Under the pieces are notes generated by a model that saw only the letters and a list, made by a program, of their open reading frames with translations, was not told where the DNA came from and did not search any database. Below, one piece after another: positions 10,055 to 21,561 of a DNA stretch of 64,000 nt (positions are counted from its first letter, which is position 1; each line of letters begins with the position of its first letter). The position numbers were made by a program, and so were the translations under genes. Source of the stretch: Cerrena zonata (taxonomy: Eukaryota; Basidiomycota; Agaricomycetes; Polyporales; Cerrenaceae); contig JASBNA010000002.1 in the NCBI GenBank assembly GCA_038087015.1, positions 1,116,001 to 1,180,000 on the forward strand, read 5' to 3'.

Positions 10055-11758
10055 ATGATGCTTTCGAGAATCAGGACCTGCTCACGTCCAGTCAAGTTCA
10101 CCCGAACTCTATCATCTAAAGCTCGAGGACTTTCTGCTATTCTCGAGAAGAACCCTGACGATGTGGTTGTCACTTTTGCTAAGCGAACTGCAATGGGGAA
10201 AGTGCGGAAGGGACAGTTGAAAGACGTCCCTGTGGATGAATTAATGCACGCACTATTCAAGGTAGTGAGATTTTCCCCAATTGTTCCTTACAGTACTTGA
10301 CCACGGTAACATCATGATATTTCTATGTGCAGGCTACATTTGAGAAAGCTAAACTGGACCCTGCGGCCATTGAGGACATTTGCGTTGGTTCGTATCATGC
10401 ACAATGCTAATAATACATTTACGACCGATTAACGCAAACCACAGGTACTTGCCATCCCCCTTCTCCATTATACGTCTCGAGAGCAGCTGCTCTTGCTGCT
10501 GGTATCCCAGCCGAGGTACCCATCTCGACTGTGAACAGGCTATGCTCCTCAGGTTTGCAGTCGATCCGAAGTATTGCCCACGCCATTCAGGCGGGCGAAA
10601 TAACGCTCGGTGTTGCTGTGGGAGTGGAAAGTATGACCTTGAAGTACGCTTCTACTCACCGTTCAGCTATATCGCAATACTGATAGTTATGTTTCCAGTG
10701 CTCGACCTACACCCGAGGTTGTTGAAGCGGTCGGGTCTAACCCAAAAGCTCATGATTGCACTCAGGTTCGTGAACAATTCTCAACAATATCATGATACTG
10801 TTTTCTCATAGTATGATACTCAGCCTATGGGCTGGACTTCAGAGATGGTTGCCGAGACATATGGTATTTCTAGAGAAATGCAGGACCAATATGCGTTCAT
10901 CTCCCATAGTCGTGCGGAAAAGGTTAGCCATCCTGAAACTTGAGCAATCCAACAGACTGACAACGGTTTACCAGGCTTCCTCTGAAGGGATATATGCACA
11001 AGAAATCCTCCCAGTGGAGATTCGTGGTCAGACAATATCTGTCGATGATACCATTCGCCCTGGCGTGACGATGGAGTCGTTGGCCAAGCTGAAACCAGTT
11101 TTCCCTGACTGGGGCAACTCAACCACTACTGCTGGAAATGCTAGTGGTGTGGGCGACGGCGCAGCTATCTGTATACTCACCACTAGGTCAAATGCGGAAC
11201 GAAAAGGCATGGAGATTCTTGGGAAATGGGTTGCAAGTACTTTCGTTGGTGTTGAGCCCAGGTATATGGGTATTAGCCCAGCATTTGCGATCCCGAAGAT
11301 TCTCGAACAGACGGGCTTGAAGAAAGAGGACGTTGATATTTATGAGGTATGTCTTCGTATTTAATCTTCGGCTCCAGTCCAAACGCGTCTCACATGTATC
11401 CAGATCAACGAAGCTTTTGCTTCTCAATTTGCGTATTGCGTACAAGAATTGGCGATCCCAATGGCGAAAATTAACCCCAAGTAAGTATACGATCGTTACT
11501 CGTCGTCCTTCCGTGTCTGACTGGTATTCAGTGGTGGAGCTATCGCTCTCACACATCCTCTAGGAATGAGTAGGCATATTTCTTAATTTCATCGGATTCA
11601 CTTTGACTGATAACACTTTCATAGCTGGAACGCGCCAGGTTGTCACAGGACTCGCTGAACTGCGCAGGCGAGACGCAAAGATTTTATGCACGAGTATGTG
11701 TATTGGAAGCGGGATGGGTGGTGCATCGATCTTTGTGAACGAAGCCCGGCCACTGTAA
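10055..11758 (+). CDS. 3-ketoacyl-CoA thiolase (acetyl-CoA acyltransferase)
   Basis: Exons 10055-10261, 10333-10387, 10445-10643, 10699-10765, 10824-10922, 10975-11346, 11404-11480, 11532-11569 and 11625-11758 give 415 residues. The acyl-enzyme Cys lies in NRLCSSGLQS (about C121). The C-terminal half has NEAFASQ, the loop His in THPLG (about H367) and the proton-transfer Cys in MCIGSGMGG (about C397). It cleaves 3-ketoacyl-CoA in beta-oxidation, by family resemblance of the POT1/ACAA1 type. The C-terminus (RPL) is not a PTS1 and I see no clear PTS2. The basic N-terminus (RIRTCSRPVKFTRTLSS) could be a mitochondrial presequence. Departures from consensus are ALTHPLGM where ALGHPLGC is usual. 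Two adjacent ATGs exist; the first was taken. Confidence 0.9.
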
Positions 11759-12533
11759 CATGTAAATAAGGAGCATATACATTGAATTGATATGGTATAC
11801 AAAGATATCGACGTCTAAAACAAGGAAAGGAAAAACACGGCTTGGTTTTGTCGAGGACCAGAAGGTTCTAAAAAGGGTGATTAGCAGATGTAGAGAAAAA
11901 GGGGTTTGAATGAATGAACGCTCAGGAAAGCCATTCATGTCAGATGCACGCTGGAGAGCAAAAGCTCAAGAACAGCGTACCATGTCGACTAAGAGGTGCC
12001 AGTTACGGTTGATAATTCAACACTCTTCACAGCGAGTAGCAAGGAATGAATGCATAGAAACTCACCGATTGAAGAAGATTCTATGTGGCAGAACTGTAGG
12101 CAGAGAATTTAGGTGCGGGAACAGAGCATAGTGAAGGAGGAATCGTCAGTGATGGTACGGGTTCAGAAGCAAAAAGTCGCATTTTAAGCGAGAAAGCATC
12201 CCAGCGCCTTCATGTTGTCCTGTGATTGGTCGATCGCTAACGCTGTTTCCAAATGTGGAAAATTCCCAGAGGCGCCCAAGTCTGAAGCAGCTGGTTGTAG
12301 TCAGAGGTAAAGACCACAAGGCCGTCAAGACTCCCGGCGTCGAGGACTCGCAAGCTACACATCAAAAGGTATGTATCTCGACACTATGGCACTCGTTGTT
12401 GGGCTATGCCCAAGCTTGAAGCTTTGGGATGGCTGCTATTGGCTGGATGCGCTTCGATCTCTCTGGATAACACTACACCTTGAACCGCCCGCTTACTCTC
12501 CCTCTCTTCCCTCAGCTCCCCAATCTCATCAAA
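11759..12533. other. Intergenic region upstream of RPS3
   Basis: The region contains no convincing ORF. Near its right end a GTATGT at 12369 and a pyrimidine-rich CTCAG at 12511-12515 could mark a 5' UTR intron of RPS3, common in ribosomal protein genes. The CT-rich tract could equally be the transcription start region. Confidence 0.4.
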
Positions 12534-13496
12534 ATGTCTGGCCAAATCTCCAAAAAACGAAAGTTTGTCGCGGACGGCGTCTTCCGCGCCGAACTCAACG
12601 ATTTCTTCACCCGTGAGCTCTCTGAGGAGGGTTACTCTGGCTGTGATGTCCGTGTGACACACGCCCGTACCGAAGTGCGTTTTTGAACGTATAGCTTTCT
12701 CTGGATTCGACTGAAGATGTCGTTTCTTTAGATCATCATCCGTGCCACCCACACCCAGGAAGTATTGGGTGAGAAGGGTCGTCGCATTCGTGAGCTTACT
12801 GCCCTCGTGCAGAAGCGTTTCAAGTTCCCCGAAAACTCTCTCGAACTCTATGCTGAGAAGGTTCAATACCGTGGTCTCTCCGCTGTCGCCCAGTGCGAGT
12901 CCCTCCGTTACAAGCTCCTCGGTGGTCTTGCTGTCCGTCGGTGCGTTTTACCGAAACAAATCCCCTTTGTGCGAAAGTTGTCTAAATTTGAATTTCTTAG
13001 TGCTTGCTATGGTGTTCTCCGTTTCGTTATGGAGTCTGGTGCCAAGGGTTGTGAAGTTGTCGTCTCTGGCAAGCTTCGTGCCGCTCGTGCCAAGTCCATG
13101 AAGTTCACCGACGGTTTCATGATCCACTCCGGTCAACCCGCTGAGGATTTCGTTGACTATGCCGTCAGACACGTTATGCTCCGACAGGGTGTCCTCGGAA
13201 TCAAGGTCAAGATGTGAGTAAAATCTTTCTTATGATCATCTCGCAGAAGTAAATATTGACTCTGTTTCAGCATGAAGGGCTGGGATCCCGAGGGTCTTAT
13301 CGGTCCCCGCAAGCCTCTCCCTGACGCTGTCACCATTTGCGAGCCTCCTATCGACAAGATTGTTGCTGAGCCCACATCCGAGCAACGTGAAACCGCCCCT
13401 GTCCCCGCTCCTGCACCTGTTGCTGAGGAGCCTGCTGCTACCTTTGCTCCTCAAGAGCCATACCAGCAACAATATGAGCAAACTGCTGCTTTCTGA
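12534..13496 (+). CDS. RPS3: 40S ribosomal protein S3 (uS3)
   Basis: Exons 12534-12674, 12732-12940, 13001-13213 and 13271-13496 give 262 residues. The sequence starts [17 protein letters not shown]. The KH domain includes [11 protein letters not shown], and the C-terminal domain includes [20 protein letters not shown] and the GFMIHSGQP motif. Beyond the conserved MKGWDP segment the tail is rich in Ala/Pro/Glu/Gln. uS3 sits at the mRNA entry channel of the small subunit. Length is slightly above yeast S3 (240) because of this tail. Confidence 0.97.
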
Positions 13497-13667
13497 TTGC
13501 ATTCCATCATTTCTCATACATGACGACGTACGTTGTAGGCTAGTGCAGGGATTCATATTCTATGACATGCTCTTATGGATTCCTGAATTTAATGTGCGAT
13601 AAAAGCGTGATATATAATTGCAGTGGTTTCACGTTAAGAAAGGCAAGGATTCTACTCGATGTTTTTA

Positions 13668-16600
13668 TTATAATTTCTGCGACACGCTTTCTCCAGCCAA
13701 ACCCCCACCTGGCAACTGGAAAGTCAGTTGCTTAGCCAGATCTGGGCCCCAACTAGGTGGTTTAGAACCAACGTTTCCGACAGTGAAAGTGAGTTGAAGC
13801 GAAGGTAATGTCTGCGATGGGTCAGAAACTGTAACCTCGCCTGTGTCCAGCTTGAATATCACCGCAGAATTTCCGTTGGCACTAACAGTTATTGGAGCTT
13901 CGCGCGTAGATGGCGTGAAGCTCGTAGAACCACCTGCAGCATCCCAAAATACGAACATCGCGGTACGATGAGCTTCGTCGTAAACGGCCGTGATGTGTGC
14001 GTCATTCTGAATGTTGGTAATCTTCGTGGAAGGAACTTTGGCGAAGAAGATACCGTTGTTGATCGCAGGGAAGATGGTGTAGGACACAGGTGTGAACGGA
14101 GTTCCAGCAGGGCCATGATCGATCCAAGCCGCGAAAAGGTCGACTGTCGATTCTCCTTGAGTGGAAATTCCGATATCAGCCCAGTTGCCCGTTCGAGGAC
14201 CCGCTTCGACTGAGATATTCAGACCCTGATCGAAGATGTATCCAACGCTATCATGCCATAATGTTTTGGCATTGGAAAAGTTGGTGTTCCCAACTGTAGG
14301 AAGGCTGTCGACAAGGATGGGTACTTGGTATCGTTTCTGATCGAGCACTGAGAAAATTGGTGCGTTGGACGTGGTGTTGGCGACGGGTATCATAACGTGC
14401 TGAGTGTTATCATCCAGGAAGAACCATGCTTTCTGGAAGCTCATAGCTTTGGTCGTTGGGTTGGTGTAGCTCATTGCTGCGACACCCACTGTCCCGTCTG
14501 AGGCACCTCCAACGAAAGCCTTTTGACCCACGACTCCAGAGTTGCAAGTGAGCGGGGTCGCACCGTAATTGACGGTAATACCAGGAATCACTATTGGAAA
14601 GAGAGATTAGTGATAGTAATCGAAAAGAGAAAATTGCTTACAGTTCCAATCCCAAGCAACAGATATGTCTTCATATTCATTGCCGGTCATGTAAGTGTAT
14701 AATGTGCCATCGGACAAATGGAATCCAAGAGGCTGGGTAATGCAAATCAAAATACGTCTCGATCTGAAAATGACTCATACTTACGTTCTGGTCGTTGAGA
14801 CATTCTCCGTTCTTAGTTCTTGTGGAGAACATCTTCAACGTGGTAACATAACCAGGTCCTCGTTGAACCTAATTGAACGTCAGGATACCATGTCTTGCGG
14901 AAGGATTTGATTGTGTCATACCATATAATCATTGTTGTAAAACATCCGATTGCCAGTGATGCTTCCAACGTTGGCGTTGTTGGTTTTCTTAGTAAGGTTC
15001 TTAGCGGCAGAAGTCAGGACGTTTGAATCCCATTCTTCGCCCAGTTCCTTGATTTGTGTGATGTTAACTATGATGTGTGTTTAATATTCTGTTATTTTGT
15101 ATCGCATAACTGAAGATAGGACTCACTTTTAATGCTACCAGTCGCTCTAAAAAAATTAGGTCAGCGAAATGCTAAGTAGAAAAGCCGATGAGCGAGTCCT
15201 CACTGAGCATCGATGACTGGGAAGCTAATGAATCGCCCGAGAACACTCTGCAATTCGGAATCAGCAAATAAGTTTATGAAGGTAACATTGTTCAGACATA
15301 CAAAGTCCCAATGTAATACTCCTGTTTGAATGTTGCGATATATCATCCAGACGTCACCGCCAATCAAGTTGGCGAATGCACTCTTTGATACCTCTCCAGC
15401 GGCAAATTGAGTGTTTCCAGCAACAATTTCGAGGAATAGCACATCATTTGCGCTAGTATTTTTAAGTTTAGCTTGCTGACCTGACTATGTAGAATCATGT
15501 TTCACTTACAAGTCTTTCCCATAATTGCCGTTGTAAATAACGCCACCATGCTGACCAAATGATCCATCTGCACGAATGCCATCTACAAAGGTAGCGTTCT
15601 CAATGACCACCTCGTTGTGGATTCTGCTATATGCATCTGTGAGAATAGATCCATTAAAGTTGAGGAGCCCTTGGTCGATGCCGATCTTGGCAATGTCCAG
15701 TAAGTTAGCACCGGTCGCGATGCCTAGGCCGTTAACGCTGTGACCGAAAGTACCATAGGTTCTACCAGTAATATGCGTGCAATTACTATGTTGAGTGTCG
15801 GTGAGTGTGTCATTGAGTAAGAGGCAAGATTGAGAAACAAGGTTAGGGATTAAAATAATCTGTAGCACATGACTTGGTGAGTGATTGGATTTGTATCAGG
15901 TCGATTGATTTACGTACATTGGAAAACCAATTGGTATTCCAGAGGCCGGGTGTACCGCACGGGCATGAAGCAGTACCTCCAGAGTCCAAGCATGAGGGGT
16001 TAGTATAATCATTGTTGAACCAGAAATCCATGGCATTTGAGATGGCCATATGTAAGGTTGGGTCTTTCACAAATTGATCAGCCCCAGCTAGGCCACCATG
16101 CCAAGCAGCTGACATGGTCACTGATTCAAAGTCAGAATTAGCAATAACTAGGTATTTCAATATTGTGACCTACGCAGACGGATCCAATGAGTCTGGGCTG
16201 GCCAGTTGGCGCGACGTGCATCACATCCCGTGGTATAATCGACTTCGGAGTCTGGCCACTTGCCATCTGACCCCAATGTAGACACCCTATTGACATATTT
16301 TGAATGAGAAACTCCACAGTGTACGTTGAACCATCAAACCACTGACCATGCGGAGATGTTTGAAGCGTCTGTGACAGCGCCTACGATGAAGGATAACCTT
16401 CGCTCCGTCATCACTTGGATGTCAGCCAACGTCGAGGGGTCCACAGTCGGCAACGGCGTGGGTGCTGTCGATGTCGTCGCATTGATTGTTGTTGACGCAG
16501 ACACAGAACTAGACGCAGAGGTGGGAGTAGGAAGGGGAGAAGAAGGCAGTAAGTTGCTGCTTGTAAAGTCAGATGTAAAGGAGGGTGATGTGCTAGAAGC

Positions 16601-16862
16601 AGAGGGAGCGACTGAGGTAGATAAAGGAGTGGACGTGGACTGTAACAATCCAGAGGTTGTAGAAGACTGAATCAATCAGTTACAACAGGATACCTTAAGG
16701 CAATCATGAATGACCTACATAGCTGGAGTCAGTGTTGTTAGTGAGAACAGAAAACGTGGGCTGTATGCTGCCTCCAGCAAAGGACGCGTCGGCCTGGATC
16801 TGAACAATGGCCCCGCATGCTACAGCAATCGTCAGAAGACGTGCAAGCTGTCGTACGGCCAT
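13668..16862 (-). CDS. Polysaccharide lyase family 8, secreted copy
   Basis: Twelve exons (16862-16719, 16666-16347, 16286-16174, 16120-15918, 15859-15510, 15452-15302, 15247-15204, 15146-15127, 15067-14922, 14868-14785, 14732-14642, 14590-13668) give 862 residues. A signal peptide (MAVRQLARLLTIAVACGAIV) is followed by a Ser/Thr/Pro-rich stretch to about residue 125, then an alpha-toroid lyase domain. The catalytic set is TGAN (N312), GSFGQH (H364) and YNGNYG (Y373), followed by the beta-sandwich domain starting near IPGITVNYGATPL. PL8 enzymes eliminate uronate-containing chains such as hyaluronan, chondroitin or xanthan; the fungal substrate is not predictable here. An upstream in-frame ATG at 16907 is less likely because the hydrophobic signal follows 16862. 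It is a tandem paralogue of the next gene. Confidence 0.9.
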
Positions 16863-17602
16863 TGTGACTCGGAGGGTGAGATGAGGAAGAGCGGAGGATG
16901 CTCGCACTCAATTCTTGCGGAGAGGCTGGCATGCAGTATTTATTCGGATGGGTATTCGGCTTCTCTGGCATCGCGGACAAAATGCAAGTAATTGACCTGA
17001 GGACATGCTATTTAGAAGGGAAGACTGTCAAAGAATGGTCGCGGTCGTGCTTAACGCGGCGGTTTCAAGCTTAAGAAAGGTAATTGCCACATCCCACGTG
17101 TTCGTCGAGGTCTAGTATGCCGGACCGCACAATTCAAGTCTAAATATTGACCAAATACGCCACGCACCGAAAGCTAGCAAGATCACAACCAGAAGGCAGA
17201 TTAAGAAAAGAGTACGTATATTGACATGTCAGTCCTAGTCCTCGATTCAGTCTGGGTTCCTGTCCATACATCTAGGAAGCAACATTGTCAATTGCCAGGG
17301 GCTAGTGATGTATATGATATCAGTCCATGTCCAAGTTCGTGAGCACCACCTGACCGACTTGCACGGCATAACTCTGGACGTCGTCGTCTACAGAATGTCC
17401 TTACCCGGAGTCACCGCGTGTAGTAATGTGAAGTAATGGTCCACGGGTATCCCGCCGATACTATTCTGCGTATTTTTTGCCCACCACCAAGTCCACAAAT
17501 GCTGAATAGTTGTCCGCCTGACATTGTGTCAGAGATGTCTCACTGATAGTGGCTTAAGATGTACTCACCGAACGTGTGTAACCCAAGTAAATAGCATGAT
17601 CA
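16863..17602. other. Intergenic region between the PL8 paralogues
   Basis: It holds the promoter of the secreted copy and the 3' flank of the anchored copy. No ORF, RNA or transposon remnant is recognised. Confidence 0.5.
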
Positions 17603-20398
17603 TCACTCTTGAGACAGGTTTCTTGTCATGCTGCTACCGGCGATACCACCACTGGGCAATTTGATAGTCAAAGACTTGCGATTAGACGCTCCCCATTGTG
17701 ATGGCGGGTTGCCGGATTTTACGGTGAAGTTGAGCGTCAGAGAAGAAGCCGTCTGAGTGGGATCGGCAACCGTGATGTCCCAGACATCCAAGCGTACAAT
17801 TACCACTATACCGGTAGACGAGCTCAGGGTAATCACCCCACCTTCTAACGTAGGAAGATCAATCTGACCACCTATTGAGTTCCACAACACAACCATAACA
17901 ACATTGCCAGATCGGGCTGCCGTAATTGATTTATCGTTCTGCAAGGTTTGGACATTCGTGGAAGCTGTCTTGGATTGGAAGGATTGGGACGAAGTCGCGG
18001 GATAGACACTGTAGGAGATGGATTTGCTAAGATCCTCGTGATGTAACCAAGCCGCGAAGATATTGGCAGTGACCGGCGGCTGAGTAGACGTGCCAATTGC
18101 AGACCATGCACCAGTTCGAGGACCGAGGGCGAGAGAAAGGGAAACGGGATTTGTAGCATCGAAGGTGTATCCAACACCAGCGTGCCAAAGAGAGGATACA
18201 GCAGTATAATTACCACTCCCTTGCGCTTGTCCGTTGACCAGAACATCTCCATTAAGCTTTTTCTGGTCGAGTACTGAAAAGACGGGGGATGGTGACTTCG
18301 AGCTGATGTCCGATACGGTGACATGCTGTAGATCGTTCTCAAAGAAAAACCAGGCCTTCTTCCAACTGAGGCTTCCTGTGGCGGGATTCTGGTACTGCAT
18401 CACAGCGACCCCGGTTCGGTCGTCGGAAGCACCACCTACAAATGCGGATTTGCCTAGCTTTCCGTTGTTCCCGCATTGGAGGGGCGTTGCACCATAGTCC
18501 ACGGTGATCCCAGGTATGAGATTCCAATCCCATGCAGCGGCAATATCCTCGTATTCGTCACCGACCACATGGGTATAGACCGTTCCGTCACTAATATGAA
18601 AACCAGCAAGGTTCTGACCGTTGAGACATTCAGTGTTCTGGGTTCGGCTCGAGAACATCTTCACGCTTGTCACATAGCCTGGACCGCGTTGAACCTAATA
18701 TGAAAATGGTCAAAGAAGATTCTCGGGTGCAGAAGGGACTACAAACCATATAATCGTTGGTGTAGAACATCCGATTCCCAGCAAGAGCCCCGACATTGGC
18801 ATCAGTTGAGTTCTGGCTCAGGGCATCGTAGACACCCATCAGCTCATTTGAGCTCCATTCGGCTGCTAGAACCCCGAGCTCAGTAACGTTGAACTGTATG
18901 TTGGCAGTGGCTCTAGATCAGATGTTAGCATACGTAGCATCCGACGTTATTCGTACTCACTGATCGTCAGCAACGGGGAAGGTGATGAATCGACCCAAAG
19001 CACTCTGTAAAACGGTGAGAAGAGATAGAAGCAATCCAAAATTGACAGTTACGAACAAAATCCCAGTGCAGGATGTTTGTGATGGTATTGCGAAATATCA
19101 TCCATTGGCTGCCCTCCATCAATGTCTCGAACGCATCTTTGGACATACCGTTGGCCTGGAACTGTAGGCCCCCAGCAGACACTTCCAGACTGAGAACATC
19201 GTTCGTGCTAAATCCTCTTATTATCTCTGCTCTTTACAACGATAACTAGATAGCACTTACTAGTCTTTGCCGTAGTTGCCGTTGTAAAGGATACCAGCGT
19301 GTTGTCCGAAGGCACCATCAGGTCTGATACCATCGGCTCTGACCTGATTCTGGATGACAATCTCGGCGTGCACACGCTTGTAAGCATCGAATAGAAGTGA
19401 GGTATTTTTGGTCAGCAAACCCTTGTCGATGCCGACACTGGCGATATCCAATGCGTTCGCTCCCGTAATAGGACCGAGAACAGGGATGCCGGTATTAAAC
19501 GTGGAGTACGCGCGTCCGGTTGTTCTTGCACAGTTGTCAAGCTCGGATGGCAACAATGTATCGTTGAGTAAAAGACACACTTGACCAACAAGCTTAGGTA
19601 GTGCAATTACCTGAGAAAACGAGTGTTAGATATCACGTCATAGAATTGGAGCGAATGCCCAACGTTTGAAAACCAGTTCTTGTTCCAAAAGCCAGGTGTA
19701 CCGCAGGAGCAACCCGGTCCTCCTCCAAAATCTAGACACGCGAGATCATGAAAATCGTTTGAGAACCACGCGTTTATGGCGGAAGAGATCGCCTTTCGTA
19801 GGTTAGGATTGCCCGCAAAATTTTCAGCACCTGCGAGACCCCCACGCCAACCAGCGGCAAGAGTTTCTGACATATTGATATCAGCCTGACGCAAGGTTTG
19901 ATTTGACTCGAATGCTCAACCTATTCTTTGCCAATGAACCAACGCCGGCCAATTCGCCACTTTGGCGTTACATCCGCTGGTGTAATCAATATCGGAGGGA
20001 GCCCAACGTCCGTCAGAGCCGAGTGTTGATAACCTAGACAAGGATATCTGAGCACAACATTATGAGCGGGCACTCCTAATGATTGCTGACCAGGTACTGA
20101 TGAAACTAGCGTTTTTCGTAGAGCCAATGATTGTTGAGAGACGTCGTTCAGTCATAACTCTGAGGTCACATTGGATATCAGTACAGTTCACAACACTACC
20201 AGGAGAGATGCGGCCTTGGGTGAGATTGAGCTGGGGGCTACTACTAGAAGTTGCGGTTGGAGAGTTCTCCTGGGAAGCAGAATTCTTGTGACGGGTAAGG
20301 ACTGTTGGTAATATAATGACTAGGAGTAATCCTGTGAGTGCGGCAAGGAATATGAGGTAATGCCTAGGTTTCAGAGCGCGTAACGACGGGCGAGACAT
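17603..20398 (-). CDS. Polysaccharide lyase family 8, membrane-anchored copy
   Basis: Eight exons (20398-20091, 20033-19921, 19866-19664, 19610-19261, 19207-19057, 19004-18961, 18912-18747, 18694-17603) give 808 residues. The catalytic residues are in the same places as in the neighbour: TGAN (N260), GAFGQH (H312), YNGNYG (Y321). Instead of a cleavable signal the N-terminus reads basic residues, then LIFLAALTGLLLVIILPTVL, then RHKN, which looks like a type II signal anchor with the enzyme outside. Internal exons of 113, 203, 350, 151 and 44 nt are identical in length to the paralogue, but four introns of that gene are absent here. No frame defects are seen. The anchor is an inference from hydrophobicity. 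Confidence 0.88.
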
Positions 20399-21561
20399 AA
20401 GGAAACCTGGTCAAACATCTAGGAAGGTGTTCACCTTTTGTAGAGGTAGAAATGCGGCGGCGGCATGATGAATGAGATCGTAGTGACATCTCGATGGAGC
20501 GCCCTCGAACTTCACAGCACCCAGATTCCAGCCCACCCTTGATGAACAGGGTCTGTCTGAGTTCTCTCGTTGGAGCACGCCAAGACACCGTGGGTATGCT
20601 ATGCTCTTATCTCGTATCTCCTGCAGGTTTTCAGCCGACGGCATACAATCCCCATCATATGCAATTGGAATCGAAGCCATAGGGATACCAGAGTTTGTTC
20701 GACAACAAAGCATAATTCTGGCCAGTAGTCGTCCTGAAAATAGCATGACATCTATAGGAACACCTTGGAAGTCAACTACGGAGGAAGGCCGAAATAGAAT
20801 GCGCTTTTTACGGCGTCGGCCCTTGCATCGGATGCAGTGGATTGCGTAAGTCAACCTCATCTTCCGTGTACAATGCATGTTCAGGTAGTAATATCGTTGA
20901 CTATGACCGAAACAGGACCAGTAACTGATATCAAACATTAGAACGACTGCAACTCCCACCTGTTAGCTGAATATTATACCTCGTGTTGCGAAAGTTCCGA
21001 CTCCTAAAAGCCACCGATCCCACGAACTATAGCGGCTTCCGAAACCATGAATTCAACAGCGAAATTCTAGACAGTATCAAGATTCGAGACAACTGACAGC
21101 GGTTAATTTGGGACCTGCCAAGTAAACGTCGTGGAAGATTCATACATACTTGCATCAGTAACGGCGAAGAATGAACATATCGCAAGTGGTCCCGGTCAAC
21201 ATGATGCCAAACGTAGCCGAATTATTGAAGGACACAAGCGCTTATGGTGCTGCCGCTCTCGAGTGAAACATATTTCCGTACAGGACCGTAATACTGACTT
21301 CAAACATGGGTACATGGATACGACGACCTAAAGTGCAACCACATCCTTCCCCAACACCAACTCAACTAGAGACAGTTGCAGTCAGCGACACTGCTCAATG
21401 TCTCTTTCGGGTATATCATACACTCAGGCTGGACCGGCTTTTCACCGGTTATTTGAGTTATAATACAGACACGGCACCCACGGAAGCACACTGATAATAC
21501 GAATTGGTTGGATTTGTATCTGATTAACCTTTGAACTTCTCCGCCAAGGGCTACAGCGATT
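20399..21561. other. Divergent intergenic region between PL8 and amidase
   Basis: 1.16 kb, the longest gap in the window. A minus-strand open frame (20411-20959) has an erratic composition and no domain, so I do not call it. No repeats or transposon motifs are visible; it presumably carries both promoters. Confidence 0.45.

Noticed and set aside
20411..20959. Minus-strand open frame of 182 residues upstream of the anchored PL8 gene
   Set aside because: Odd composition with no recognisable motif, in a promoter region; not supported by any intron or signal.
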